Origin: Cyclobacteriaceae bacterium
GTDB lineage: Bacteria > Bacteroidota > Bacteroidia > Cytophagales > Cyclobacteriaceae
Direction of reading: 5' to 3'
Length of the DNA: 11,149 nucleotides
Assembly: GCA_028279155.1 (NCBI GenBank)
Contig: JANQST010000367.1
Coordinates: forward strand, 1-11,149
Notes under the pieces: generated by a model
Told to the model about the DNA's origin: nothing
The model's database searches: none
Seen by the model: the letters and a program-made list of their open reading frames with translations, nothing else
Position numbers and translations under genes: made by a program
In this document: positions 1 through 6,166 of the stretch, piece after piece
Position numbering within the stretch: the stretch's first letter is position 1
Layout: every line of letters starts with the position of its first letter

Positions 1-77
1 GATTACATTTTTTTTCTTTTGGGACGAGTCGCTCATTGTGTACTTTAACAGATTTGAATATAACAACCTCCGATAAG

Positions 78-848
78 TTGGCAAGTGTAAAACCAAAAAA
101 ACATTTAGGGCAACATTTTTTGAAGGATGAGAACATCGCTCAGAAAATTGTAAACGCTTTGGTGGAGAGAAACGGGCTTGTCATTGAAGTCGGTCCTGGG
201 ACTGGTGTGCTAACCAAATACCTGTTGGAAGTAAACCTGGAAGAATTTATAGCGCTGGACGTTGATTCGGAATCAGTTGACTATTTGAAAAGGAACTACC
301 CTGACCACTCTGATCAATTTGTGATAAAAGATTTTCTTGGGTTTACTGTAGAGCAGGATCATTATTCAGTAATCGGTAATTTTCCTTACAACATTTCTTC
401 ACAGTTATTTTTCAAATTCTGGGAGGAGAGAAATAAGGTAAACGAAGTTGTTTGCATGATCCAGAAAGAAGTAGCCGATCGTATATGCGCCAATGAAGGA
501 TCAAAAACTTACGGTATTCTCAGCGTATTGCTGCAAGCTTTTTTTGATATTGATTTTTTGTTCACAGTACCACCACAAGTTTTCCAACCACCACCAAAGG
601 TTGATTCTGCTGTTATACGATTAAAACGTAATACAACTCAAAGGCTTGACTGTGATGAAGAATTGTTTAAGAGAGTAGTAAAAGCTGGATTTGGCAAAAG
701 GAGAAAAACATTGCGCAACGCTTTAAAAGACATAAATTTGCCGGAAGCTGTAAATAGCCTGGATATCTTGAATTCTCGGGCGGAACAGCTAACCGTCGCA
801 CAATTTATTTTGCTTACCTCTAAAATTTCCTCGGGATGGAAGCAGTGA
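78..848 (+). CDS. rsmA: 16S rRNA (adenine1518/1519-N6)-dimethyltransferase RsmA (KsgA)
   Basis: SAM-dependent enzyme that dimethylates two adjacent adenines near the 3' end of 16S rRNA during late 30S assembly. Seen from the start used here: the family N-terminal signature KKHLGQHFL (residues 7-15), SAM-binding motif I EVGPGTG (37-43), an acidic motif II LDVD around 60-63, D85, and the catalytic motif NFPY (101-104), the Bacteroidetes form of NLPY. The C-terminal part contains PPKVDSAV and GFGKRRKTLRNAL, typical of the KsgA/Dim1 RNA-binding region. The start is uncertain: the frame has no ATG and is open to the window edge. TTG at 78 gives M-A-S-V-K-P-K-K and 256 aa, matching family length; TTG at 36 would add 14 unconserved residues. 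The 3' end overlaps mgtE by 13 bp, so the two are probably co-transcribed. The function is secure; only the start is in doubt. Confidence 0.93.
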   Translation: MASVKPKKHLGQHFLKDENIAQKIVNALVERNGLVIEVGPGTGVLTKYLLEVNLEEFIALDVDSESVDYLKRNYPDHSDQFVIKDFLGFTVEQDHYSVIGNFPYNISSQLFFKFWEERNKVNEVVCMIQKEVADRICANEGSKTYGILSVLLQAFFDIDFLFTVPPQVFQPPPKVDSAVIRLKRNTTQRLDCDEELFKRVVKAGFGKRRKTLRNALKDINLPEAVNSLDILNSRAEQLTVAQFILLTSKISSGWKQ

Positions 849-2200
849 ACACATTTGAGTTATCTGTAGAGTTCAAGGAGCGTTTTCAGCTTGCCTTGGA
901 GGAGGATGATAATGCGTTCATCATGGACAGCCTGGACGGGGTGAATTCAGCAGACATTTCAGCTTTTCTAGATGAATTCAGTTCAGAAGAGTGCAAGTAT
1001 GTTTTTGACTTGCTTTCAGTCGAGACTGGAGCTGAGATTCTTGAAGAACTTGAAGAAGATGTTCGTGGAGAATTCATCAAGCAATTCACAGCTCAGGAAA
1101 TTGCTGCTTTTGTTGAGCAAATGGATTCTGATGATGGAACGGACTTATTGTACGATATGCCTGTTTCAGACAGAAACGAGGTTATCCGCCAAATTCATGA
1201 CGAGGAAAAAGCATCCAACCTCATGGAGCTGTTGGAGTACGATGAAGACGTAGCTGGAGGATTGATGGCTAAGGAGTTGATCAAAGCAAATCACAACTGG
1301 AACATTCTTCAGTGCATTGAGGAAATTAGGAAGCAAGCGGAAAATATTGAGAAGATTTACTCCGTGTACGTTGTGAATGACAAAGAAGAATTGATAGGAA
1401 AAGTAGGGTTGAAAAAGCTGATTCTTGCAAACGATCGATCGAAGGTGGCAGACATCTATGATGATGAGTTGGTGTCTGTTGAAACTTCTACAGACGAGGA
1501 GGAAGTAGCCAACATCATGCAGAAGTATGATTTGGAAGCAGTTCCAGTGGTTAATGCCCGAGGAAAATTGGTTGGAAGAATTACCATCGATGACGTGATT
1601 GATGTGATCACTGAAAATGCGGAAGAGGAAAGACAATTGATGACAGGGGTGAGCTCAGATGTGGAAGAGGATGATTCTGTATGGAGGATTTCAAAAGCTC
1701 GATTACCATGGCTCATCATCGGGATGGCCGGAGGATTAGTTGGCGCTCAGTTTATGGGTTTCTTCAGAGAAGAAATAATCATTGTTCCTGCTTTAGCTTT
1801 TTTTATTCCACTAATCACTGCATCGGGCGGAAACGTTGGCATACAGTCATCTTCCATTGTGGTCCAGAGCCTTGCTAATCCGAATGTCTTTGCCGATAGT
1901 ATGCTCAAGCGATTGTTAAAAGTTTTTTTCGTGGCAGTTGTTAATGGAATCATTCTGGCTCTCATGGTATTTGGTTCAGTAATTTTATTCATGAGTGATC
2001 AATCATTGGCTGCTACAGTATCAATAGCACTATTTTCTGTGGTTTTGTTGGCCTCATTCATGGGAACAGTGACTCCCTTGGTATTGAATCGCTTTGGTGT
2101 TAATCCAGCGTTGGCTTCCGGACCTTTTATCACAACAACGAACGATTTGCTCGGTTTAGCTGTCTACTTCTCAGTAGCACACCTTTTATACAATCTATGA
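836..2200 (+). CDS. mgtE: Magnesium channel/transporter MgtE
   Basis: Inner-membrane Mg2+ channel gated by cytosolic Mg2+. The 454 aa show the full family architecture: an acidic helical N domain (about 1-138), two CBS domains (about 139-200 and 201-262, the second ending in LVGRITIDDVIDV), an acidic connecting plug helix (about 263-288), and a membrane domain from about 290 starting with the characteristic RLPWL. The pore signature GGNVGIQSS lies at 331-339, and the C-terminal TTTNDLLGLAVYF places Asp437 where the family's Mg2+-binding pore aspartate (Asp432 in Thermus thermophilus) is expected. The N and CBS regions are rich in Asp/Glu, as expected for Mg2+ sensing. The ATG lies inside the end of rsmA, and the stop overlaps the next start as ATGA, so translation is probably coupled. 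No room exists for a Mg2+ riboswitch directly upstream. No unusual residues were noticed. Confidence 0.96.
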   Translation: MEAVNTFELSVEFKERFQLALEEDDNAFIMDSLDGVNSADISAFLDEFSSEECKYVFDLLSVETGAEILEELEEDVRGEFIKQFTAQEIAAFVEQMDSDDGTDLLYDMPVSDRNEVIRQIHDEEKASNLMELLEYDEDVAGGLMAKELIKANHNWNILQCIEEIRKQAENIEKIYSVYVVNDKEELIGKVGLKKLILANDRSKVADIYDDELVSVETSTDEEEVANIMQKYDLEAVPVVNARGKLVGRITIDDVIDVITENAEEERQLMTGVSSDVEEDDSVWRISKARLPWLIIGMAGGLVGAQFMGFFREEIIIVPALAFFIPLITASGGNVGIQSSSIVVQSLANPNVFADSMLKRLLKVFFVAVVNGIILALMVFGSVILFMSDQSLAATVSIALFSVVLLASFMGTVTPLVLNRFGVNPALASGPFITTTNDLLGLAVYFSVAHLLYNL

Positions 2201-3144
2201 GTGTAAATAACCGAGTCCTTATCATTGACGAAATGCATGAGAGCATTGTGCCAATGCTGGAAGAAATTGGCTTTGAGGCTAATTATGAGCCATCGATAAC
2301 TCGTAATGAGATTCTTGATTCCATTGGCGGGTTTTCAGGACTTATAGTGCGAAGTAAAACTTCTGTTAATCAAGAGTTAATTGATGTTGCACAAAAGCTG
2401 AAGTTTGTTGCTCGGGCTGGGGCAGGAATAGATAAACTAGATACCAAATACCTTGAATCAAAAGGGATTGAGATTTTGAATGCCCCCGAAGGAAATAGAG
2501 ATGCAGTGGGAGAACATGCGGTTGGATTGCTATTGAATTTAATGAGTCACATCACAGTATCCAATGAAGAGGTTAAAAGTGGAAAATGGAAGAGAGAAGC
2601 AAATAGGGGAGTGGAGTTGAAAGGGAAGGTTGTTGGAATATTCGGATTTGGAAATACAGGTTCAACGTTTGCAAGAAAGTTGAGCGGGTTTGAATGTGAA
2701 ATACTAGCGTATGATAAGTATAAGTCAGGTTTTGCTATGGAGTACGTTCAGGAAGTTTCTGAAGAAGAGTTAAGAAGAAAAGTAGAAATTCTGAGTATTC
2801 ATGTTCCACTCACTGAAGAGACGATTTCCTATTTTTCTCGAGAGGAGTTGGGTAAATATCCAAATTTAAAAGTCATTTTGAATACAGCAAGAGGTGAGTT
2901 ACTATCGCTTGATGCAGTGCTTGATCTTTTGAAAGAAGACATATTGTTCGGTGCGGGACTAGATGTATTGGAAAATGAAAAATTGAACAACTTAAGTGAA
3001 TCAGAAAGAAAAATTTTTGAAGAATTAAGCGCTCAAAAAAATGTTATTCTCACCCCGCATGTTGCCGGTTGGACACAAGAATCTTACGAGAGAATAAACC
3101 AGGTATTGGTAGACAAGATCAAGGCATTGGACCTACTCCAATAG
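2197..3144 (+). CDS. D-2-hydroxyacid dehydrogenase, NAD-binding, SerA-like without ACT domain
   Basis: Oxidoreductase interconverting a 2-hydroxyacid and a 2-oxoacid with NAD(H). Seen in its 315 aa: a substrate domain with VARAGAGIDK (71-80) and the NAPEGNRDAVGEHAVG stretch before the long helix, a Rossmann motif GFGNTG (150-155) with Asp173 at the end of the second strand favouring NAD over NADP, and the catalytic triad at the expected spacings: Arg232 (in NTARGE), Glu261 (in DVLENE) and His288 (in TPHVAGWT). It is much shorter than ACT-containing 3-phosphoglycerate dehydrogenases and lacks the C-terminal serine-sensing domain. It may supply 3-phosphohydroxypyruvate for serine synthesis, or act on another hydroxyacid; the sequence alone does not decide, so no gene symbol is given. 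It overlaps mgtE by 4 bp. Its last 12 bp overlap the minus-strand gene that follows, leaving no space for a conventional terminator. Confidence 0.9.
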   Translation: MSVNNRVLIIDEMHESIVPMLEEIGFEANYEPSITRNEILDSIGGFSGLIVRSKTSVNQELIDVAQKLKFVARAGAGIDKLDTKYLESKGIEILNAPEGNRDAVGEHAVGLLLNLMSHITVSNEEVKSGKWKREANRGVELKGKVVGIFGFGNTGSTFARKLSGFECEILAYDKYKSGFAMEYVQEVSEEELRRKVEILSIHVPLTEETISYFSREELGKYPNLKVILNTARGELLSLDAVLDLLKEDILFGAGLDVLENEKLNNLSESERKIFEELSAQKNVILTPHVAGWTQESYERINQVLVDKIKALDLLQ

Positions 3145-3570
3145 CCAACTTTCAGCCTCACTTACTTCATCGAATTTCTTCATTTTCATATTCGGAAGAA
3201 TAAGGCTAATAGCAGTTGCCATCATATTGCCGAAAATTTTCCCCATAGATGATTTGGCATTGATCAAGGCCACTTTGTCTACTTTTTTTGCTATTTTTTT
3301 TGCTCGGGTCTTCAGAAGATCTTTTATCCAAACCCTTGCTTCTGTATCAAACTCTGATAGCTTGGTTCGATCGACGAGTAGTTTTGTAAACCCATTGAAT
3401 TCAATATGATCACCGGCAAGTGTTAGAAGTTCCGAAGCAATTGAAAGATTAACATTCCCAAACCAGGAAATTTTGACGATTTGGTTCAATTTATCCACTT
3501 CGAAGGTATTTCCTTCTATTTCTTTATGAACCAGAAAATCTGTTGTGGAAGTGGCGATATTGGTATTCAT
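3133..3570 (-). CDS. SpoIIAA/STAS-like domain protein of unknown role
   Basis: A 145-aa soluble protein with no signal peptide or membrane segment. The layout resembles the SpoIIAA-like (STAS/SEC14-fold) family: an early strand (IVKISWFGNVN, about 31-41), a helix, a strand KLLVDRTKL (63-71), a helix with EARVWIKDLL, a basic turn RAKKIAKKVDK (89-99) leading into strand VALINA (100-105), and a closing FDEVSEAESWL in which a helix ends in Trp-Leu, common at the C-terminus of this family. Such proteins can be phospho-regulated anti-sigma antagonists or simple ligand-binding modules. I cannot identify the phosphorylatable serine with confidence, so a partner-switching role is only inferred. The gene stands alone on the minus strand, starting with ATG beside an 18-bp dyad (3607-3624), and its end overlaps the convergent dehydrogenase by 12 bp. 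Confidence 0.75.
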   Translation of the reverse strand: MNTNIATSTTDFLVHKEIEGNTFEVDKLNQIVKISWFGNVNLSIASELLTLAGDHIEFNGFTKLLVDRTKLSEFDTEARVWIKDLLKTRAKKIAKKVDKVALINAKSSMGKIFGNMMATAISLILPNMKMKKFDEVSEAESWLLE

Positions 3571-3596
3571 TAATTAGTTATTAGGGTTAATAGATC

Positions 3597-3604
3597 CCAA
3601 GATA
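3597..3604 (-). promoter_or_regulatory. Weak candidate -7 box for the STAS-like gene
   Basis: Read on the minus strand, this stretch is TATCTTGG, which differs at one position from the Bacteroidetes -7 consensus TAnnTTTG. It would give a 5' leader of roughly 20-25 nt before the ATG at 3570. No convincing TTG -33 element lies 17-23 bp further upstream on that strand. The main support is its position and the dyad immediately upstream of it. Confidence 0.25.
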
Positions 3605-3606
3605 AA

Positions 3607-3624
3607 TATTATCAGGTGATAATA
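3607..3624. promoter_or_regulatory. 18-bp dyad, possible operator
   Basis: TATTATCA and TGATAATA are perfect 8-bp inverted arms separated by the two bases GG. The arms are AT-rich, there is no T-tract on either side, and the loop is too short for a good RNA hairpin, so a dimeric repressor or activator site fits better than a terminator. It lies 37 bp from the start codon of the minus-strand STAS-like gene and about 80 bp upstream of the greA -33 element, so it is better placed to control the former. No regulator gene of an obvious matching family is in the window. The binding role is inferred from symmetry and position only. Confidence 0.4.
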
Positions 3625-3704
3625 AATAGAAACTAGGTGAATAGCTGAGAATACACGGTGACCCTCACTGAGATTTCGTTAAAGCACTTGAGATTGCGCC
3701 AAAA

Positions 3705-3737
3705 TTTGACATAAGCGCCTTAATTCCATTATATTTG
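3705..3737 (+). promoter_or_regulatory. Bacteroidetes-type promoter for greA
   Basis: A -33 element TTTG (3705-3708) is followed 21 bp later by TATATTTG (3730-3737), a perfect match to the -7 consensus TAnnTTTG used by the Bacteroidetes housekeeping sigma factor. The spacing is in the accepted 17-23 bp range. It predicts transcription starting at about 3743-3745, leaving a leader of about 70 nt before the greA ATG at 3813. It lies in the only sizeable non-coding stretch of the window, which raises confidence. Confidence 0.7.
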
Positions 3738-3763
3738 CATTACATAATGAAACACACAAATGC

Positions 3764-3793
3764 AACGGCTTCAACCAGAGGCCGTTCTTTTTT
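3764..3793 (+). terminator. Terminator-like hairpin in the greA leader (possible attenuator)
   Basis: AACGGC (3764-3769) pairs perfectly with GCCGTT (3781-3786), extendable by a T-G wobble, around a 9-base loop. A C and then six consecutive T (3788-3793) follow, which is the form of an intrinsic terminator. It lies downstream of the greA promoter and upstream of the greA ribosome binding site, so it would act on greA's own transcript. Termination there would release an RNA of about 50 nt. It could also stop read-through from the upstream rsmA-mgtE-dehydrogenase run, but that run ends more than 600 bp earlier. I see no alternative antiterminator pairing. Confidence 0.55.
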
Positions 3794-3798
3794 GTTTA

Positions 3799-3806
3799 AA
3801 GGGGAG
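3799..3806 (+). promoter_or_regulatory. Purine-rich ribosome binding site deciding the greA start
   Basis: AAGGGGAG ends 6 bases before the ATG at 3813. It is one of the few Shine-Dalgarno-like sequences in the window. It supports 3813 as the main start over the in-frame upstream ATG codons at 3735 and 3747. Confidence 0.5.
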
Positions 3807-3812
3807 AGACAT

Positions 3813-4283
3813 ATGGCAGTTAATTATTACACAAAAGAAGGATTGCAGAAGCTCAAGGATGAGCTTCAGGAATTAAAGACAAAGGGACGTGCAGATATGG
3901 CAAAACAAATTGCTGAAGCACGAGACAAGGGAGACTTAAGCGAAAACGCGGAGTACGATGCTGCGAAAGAAGCCCAAGGCTTGATGGAGCTTAAGATTTC
4001 TAAATTGGAGACAGTGGTGGGGAATGCCAGAGAAATTGATGAATCATCTATAGATACATCGAAAGTTTCTATCCTATCATCTGTGAAGATTAAGAATAAT
4101 TCAAACGGAATGCAGATCACATACCAACTGGTCGCAGAAGAAGAAGCAGATTTGAAGTCAGGTAAAATCTCTGTTCAATCTCCAATCGGGAAAGGGTTAT
4201 TAGGAAAGAAGAAAGGTGAAAAAGCTAAGATTCAAGTTCCTGCTGGTGAGATGGAATTCGAAATCCTCGATATTTCGGTCTGA
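3813..4283 (+). CDS. greA: Transcription elongation factor GreA
   Basis: Binds the RNA polymerase secondary channel and stimulates cleavage of backtracked transcripts, rescuing arrested complexes. The 156 aa match family length. The N-terminal coiled-coil hairpin (about 1-75) has the tip sequence GDLSENAEYDAA, with Asp41 and Glu44 exactly where the catalytic acidic residues of GreA sit. The FKBP-like C-terminal domain (about 80-156) includes SPIGKGLLGKKKGE. The start at 3813 (MAVNYYTKEG) is chosen from the family N-terminus and the ribosome binding site just upstream; the frame stays open back to 3747 and 3735, which would add unconserved residues. It has its own promoter at 3705-3737 and a terminator-like hairpin in its leader, suggesting control by premature termination. 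Its TGA overlaps the HIT gene ATG by one base. Confidence 0.95.
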   Translation: MAVNYYTKEGLQKLKDELQELKTKGRADMAKQIAEARDKGDLSENAEYDAAKEAQGLMELKISKLETVVGNAREIDESSIDTSKVSILSSVKIKNNSNGMQITYQLVAEEEADLKSGKISVQSPIGKGLLGKKKGEKAKIQVPAGEMEFEILDISV

Positions 4284-4675
4284 TGCCATCCATTTTCACG
4301 AGAATCATAAATCGAGAAATTCCAGCACACATTGTTGCTGAATCCGAAGATTTTCTTGCGTTCTTAGACATCAACCCTCTTGTTGAAGGCCACACTTTAG
4401 TGATCCCTAAAAAAGAAGTTGATTACCTATTTGACCTGGACGACGAAACATTGGCGGGTCTCAATCTTTTTGCTAAAAAAGTAGCAAAAGCCATCGATAG
4501 TATTTCTGACTGTGAGCGGGTTGGTGTTTCGGTTGTTGGATTGGAGGTTCCTCATGCACATGTGCATTTGATACCTATTAATTCGGTTGATGACATGAAT
4601 TTTGCACGAATGAAACTGTCTCCCAGCCAGGAAGAACTGTCTGCTACGGCAGAAAGAATAAAAGCTGCTCTATAA
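4283..4675 (+). CDS. HIT (histidine triad) family protein, Hint-like
   Basis: Nucleotide-binding hydrolase or transferase of the HIT superfamily, usually acting on AMP-linked phosphoramidates or dinucleoside polyphosphates. The 130 aa start with a typical SIFTRIINREIPAHIVAE segment, continue with GHTLVIPKKEV (36-46), and carry the catalytic triad HAHVHLIP with His91, His93 and His95, preceded by a conserved Gly-rich turn. Size and N-terminus fit the Hint branch rather than Fhit or GalT. The physiological substrate cannot be read from sequence. It follows greA with a 1-bp overlap (TGATG), so it is probably translated from the greA transcript and shares its leader control. It converges on ruvC with a single base between the two stop codons, and I see no terminator hairpin there. 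Confidence 0.92.
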   Translation: MPSIFTRIINREIPAHIVAESEDFLAFLDINPLVEGHTLVIPKKEVDYLFDLDDETLAGLNLFAKKVAKAIDSISDCERVGVSVVGLEVPHAHVHLIPINSVDDMNFARMKLSPSQEELSATAERIKAAL

Positions 4676-4676
4676 T

Positions 4677-5234
4677 CTATTTTACCCGTTTTGGATTGTC
4701 TGAAATAAACGACTTCCAACTTGATCCACTGGTTTTTCCTCCCACGTTAAGCCGGAAGGAAAAATTATGACAAACAGCCACCGCAAGCGCATCTGTTGCA
4801 TCATGTAATTTGGGATCACCCTCAAATTTCAGAAGGTTCTTGACCATAGCTGCAACCTGCTCTTTGCTTGCATTACCATTGCCGGTAACAGCTTGCTTCA
4901 CCTTTCTAGGAGCATATTCATTGATAGGAATCTCCTTGCTCAAGGCTGCCGCCATTGCTACTCCTTGAGCACGACCCAGTTTCAACATTGCTTGCACATC
5001 TTTTCCGAAAAATGGGGACTCGAGTGCGACTTCATCAGGAATGTATTCTTCAATCAATGCAGATACGCGATCAAATATTTTTTGAAGCTTTACCTCATGA
5101 TTTTTGTACTTTGAAAGATGAATGACACCAAATTGGATGAGCGTCATTTGCTGACCACTACATTTGATGAGACCATAACCCATTACATTCGTACCTGGGT
5201 CTATTCCTAAGATTATGTTCTCTTTTTTGGTCAC
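4677..5234 (-). CDS. ruvC: Holliday junction endonuclease RuvC
   Basis: Dimeric endonuclease that resolves Holliday junctions together with RuvAB. The RNase H-like fold is evident: LGIDPGTNVMGYG with catalytic Asp12, ALESPFFGKDVQAMLKLGRAQG with Glu72, the basic segment APRKVKQAVTGNGNASKEQV (108-127), and HDATDALAVAVCH with Asp145 and Asp148. All four catalytic acids are present, and 185 aa is normal. The start is GTG at 5234; the frame hits a stop a few codons upstream, and the ATG at 5239 on this strand is out of frame. It is transcribed alone, converging on the HIT gene and diverging from the membrane-protein gene that begins at 5237. Its promoter must lie inside that neighbour's coding region; I could not find a good TAnnTTTG match there. 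ruvA and ruvB are not in the window. Confidence 0.95.
   Translation of the reverse strand: MTKKENIILGIDPGTNVMGYGLIKCSGQQMTLIQFGVIHLSKYKNHEVKLQKIFDRVSALIEEYIPDEVALESPFFGKDVQAMLKLGRAQGVAMAAALSKEIPINEYAPRKVKQAVTGNGNASKEQVAAMVKNLLKFEGDPKLHDATDALAVAVCHNFSFRLNVGGKTSGSSWKSFISDNPKRVK
5133..5166 (+). promoter_or_regulatory. Candidate promoter for the 5237 operon, inside ruvC
   Basis: TTG (5133-5135) is followed after 23 bp by TACATTTG (5159-5166), a perfect match to TAnnTTTG. Transcription would start near 5172, giving a leader of about 65 nt before the ATG at 5237. Because the divergent genes leave no intergenic space, the operon's promoter has to be within ruvC, where this is the best match I found. 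An 8-mer with six fixed bases occurs by chance a few times per 10 kb in AT-rich DNA, and the spacing is at the upper limit. Confidence 0.35.
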
Positions 5235-5236
5235 AC

Positions 5237-6166
5237 ATGCAAGTTAAGAACAACACCTCAATAGAAATGGAGAAAACAAAGAAGTGGTTTTGGATTGGAC
5301 TAAAAACATCGATAACACTTCTGTGCTTTTACTTTCTCTATGATCAATTTCAAAGTCAAAATATCTTTTTCGATGACCTTGTTATTCCAAGGTACTTTGT
5401 ACCAATTCTTTCTCTGCAGTTTTTTTTGATGATTCTCAATTGGTATTTGGAAATCCTTCGATGGAAGATCTCTGTAAATGTAGTTGAGGGTATCTCTTTC
5501 AAACAGGCTGTCATAGATGTTTTAGGTGGATTGACTATGAATTGGATTTTGCCATTTACAACCGGCGATTTTATTGCACGGATTGTTTCCAAGAAGGATA
5601 AGTATCAGACTTCTGCAGCGATCTTATTAAACAGAGCCATTATGCTTTCTCTGACATTAGTCATAGGGGTTTATGGTGTGTCCTGGCTATTAGAAGATCA
5701 GTTTGACTGGTACTATGTCCTAGGGTCGCTAATGCTAGTGCTATTCGTACTCACTGCGATTTACAAAGTATTGCCGAAAAAAATCAATTCGTATTTCAAA
5801 GGGCTGGAGAAACAAATACTCTTGAGGATTTTGGGGATCTCCGTTGGAAGATACATGGTCTTCTTTCTTCAGTTTATTATTCTCTTGAAACTTTTTAATC
5901 TTGATCTTTCGATTGAGTTATTGGCGGCTGGAATTGGCTGGATTTTTTTTGTGCGTTCATCCATCCCGTCTCTCTTAGGGGGTTTGGGTTTGAGGGAAAC
6001 TTCCGCATTGATTTTTTTTAAAGACACGGTGAATGATCTTGGAACAATTGTTTTTCCGGTTTTCATTTTATGGTTACTAAACACAGCACTCCCATCAATT
6101 ATTGGTGCTATCATGCTGTGGAAATTAAAATCACATAATTCGATGGATTCCCATAACATTGCCTAA
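5237..6166 (+). CDS. UPF0104/LPG-synthase-TM-like polytopic membrane protein
   Basis: A 309-aa inner-membrane protein of the family related to the flippase-like membrane domain of lysylphosphatidylglycerol synthase (UPF0104). By eye it has about seven or eight hydrophobic segments, for example around 18-38, 52-72, 125-150, 157-178, 198-220, 226-243 and 270-296. Family-type loops are NWILPFTTGDFIARI (102-116) and PSLLGGLGLRETSA (244-257), the latter the usual Gly-rich/Glu signature. It lacks a soluble aminoacyltransferase domain, so it is not an LPG synthase; lipid or glycolipid translocation is a plausible but unproven role, supported by the glycosyltransferase directly downstream (1-bp TAATG overlap). 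ATG 5237 is used. The internal Met11 at 5267 is a credible alternative that would leave more room from the divergent ruvC. It is the first gene of a run reaching the window end. Confidence 0.8.
   Translation: MQVKNNTSIEMEKTKKWFWIGLKTSITLLCFYFLYDQFQSQNIFFDDLVIPRYFVPILSLQFFLMILNWYLEILRWKISVNVVEGISFKQAVIDVLGGLTMNWILPFTTGDFIARIVSKKDKYQTSAAILLNRAIMLSLTLVIGVYGVSWLLEDQFDWYYVLGSLMLVLFVLTAIYKVLPKKINSYFKGLEKQILLRILGISVGRYMVFFLQFIILLKLFNLDLSIELLAAGIGWIFFVRSSIPSLLGGLGLRETSALIFFKDTVNDLGTIVFPVFILWLLNTALPSIIGAIMLWKLKSHNSMDSHNIA

Larger units (their letters stand above)
3571..3812. other. Non-coding stretch between the STAS-like gene and greA
   Basis: These 242 bp separate divergent genes and are the only sizeable gap in the window. 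From left to right they hold a weak minus-strand -7 box, the 18-bp dyad, about 80 bp with nothing I can name, the greA promoter, the in-frame ATG at 3747, the terminator-like hairpin and the greA ribosome binding site. I see no tRNA, riboswitch consensus or repeat here. Confidence 0.7.

Noticed and set aside
5..20. T-rich stretch that might be the tail of an upstream terminator
   Set aside because: The stem that would precede it lies outside the window, so it cannot be assessed.
1431..1442. Overlapping GATC palindromes (ACGATCGATCGA)
   Set aside because: They lie within mgtE coding sequence, are short, and are likely chance; no origin-like context is present.
886..1719. Minus-strand open frames across mgtE
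   Set aside because: They mirror the acidic, codon-biased mgtE reading frame, giving Ser-rich low-complexity translations with no recognisable domain.
836..2200. Possible Mg2+-sensing leader for mgtE
   Set aside because: mgtE starts inside the end of rsmA, so there is no leader in which such an element could be recognised.
3227..3409. Plus-strand open frame opposite the STAS-like gene
   Set aside because: The minus-strand reading shows a plausible folded protein with family-like features; the plus-strand one does not, and has no supporting start context.
3735..3812. N-terminally extended GreA as the main product
   Set aside because: The family N-terminus and the ribosome binding site both point to 3813. 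ATG 3735 overlaps the -7 box itself. The extension is kept only as a hypothesis from 3747.
4893..5114. Plus-strand open frame within ruvC
   Set aside because: It is antisense to a gene with all four RuvC catalytic acids, and its translation has no recognisable features.
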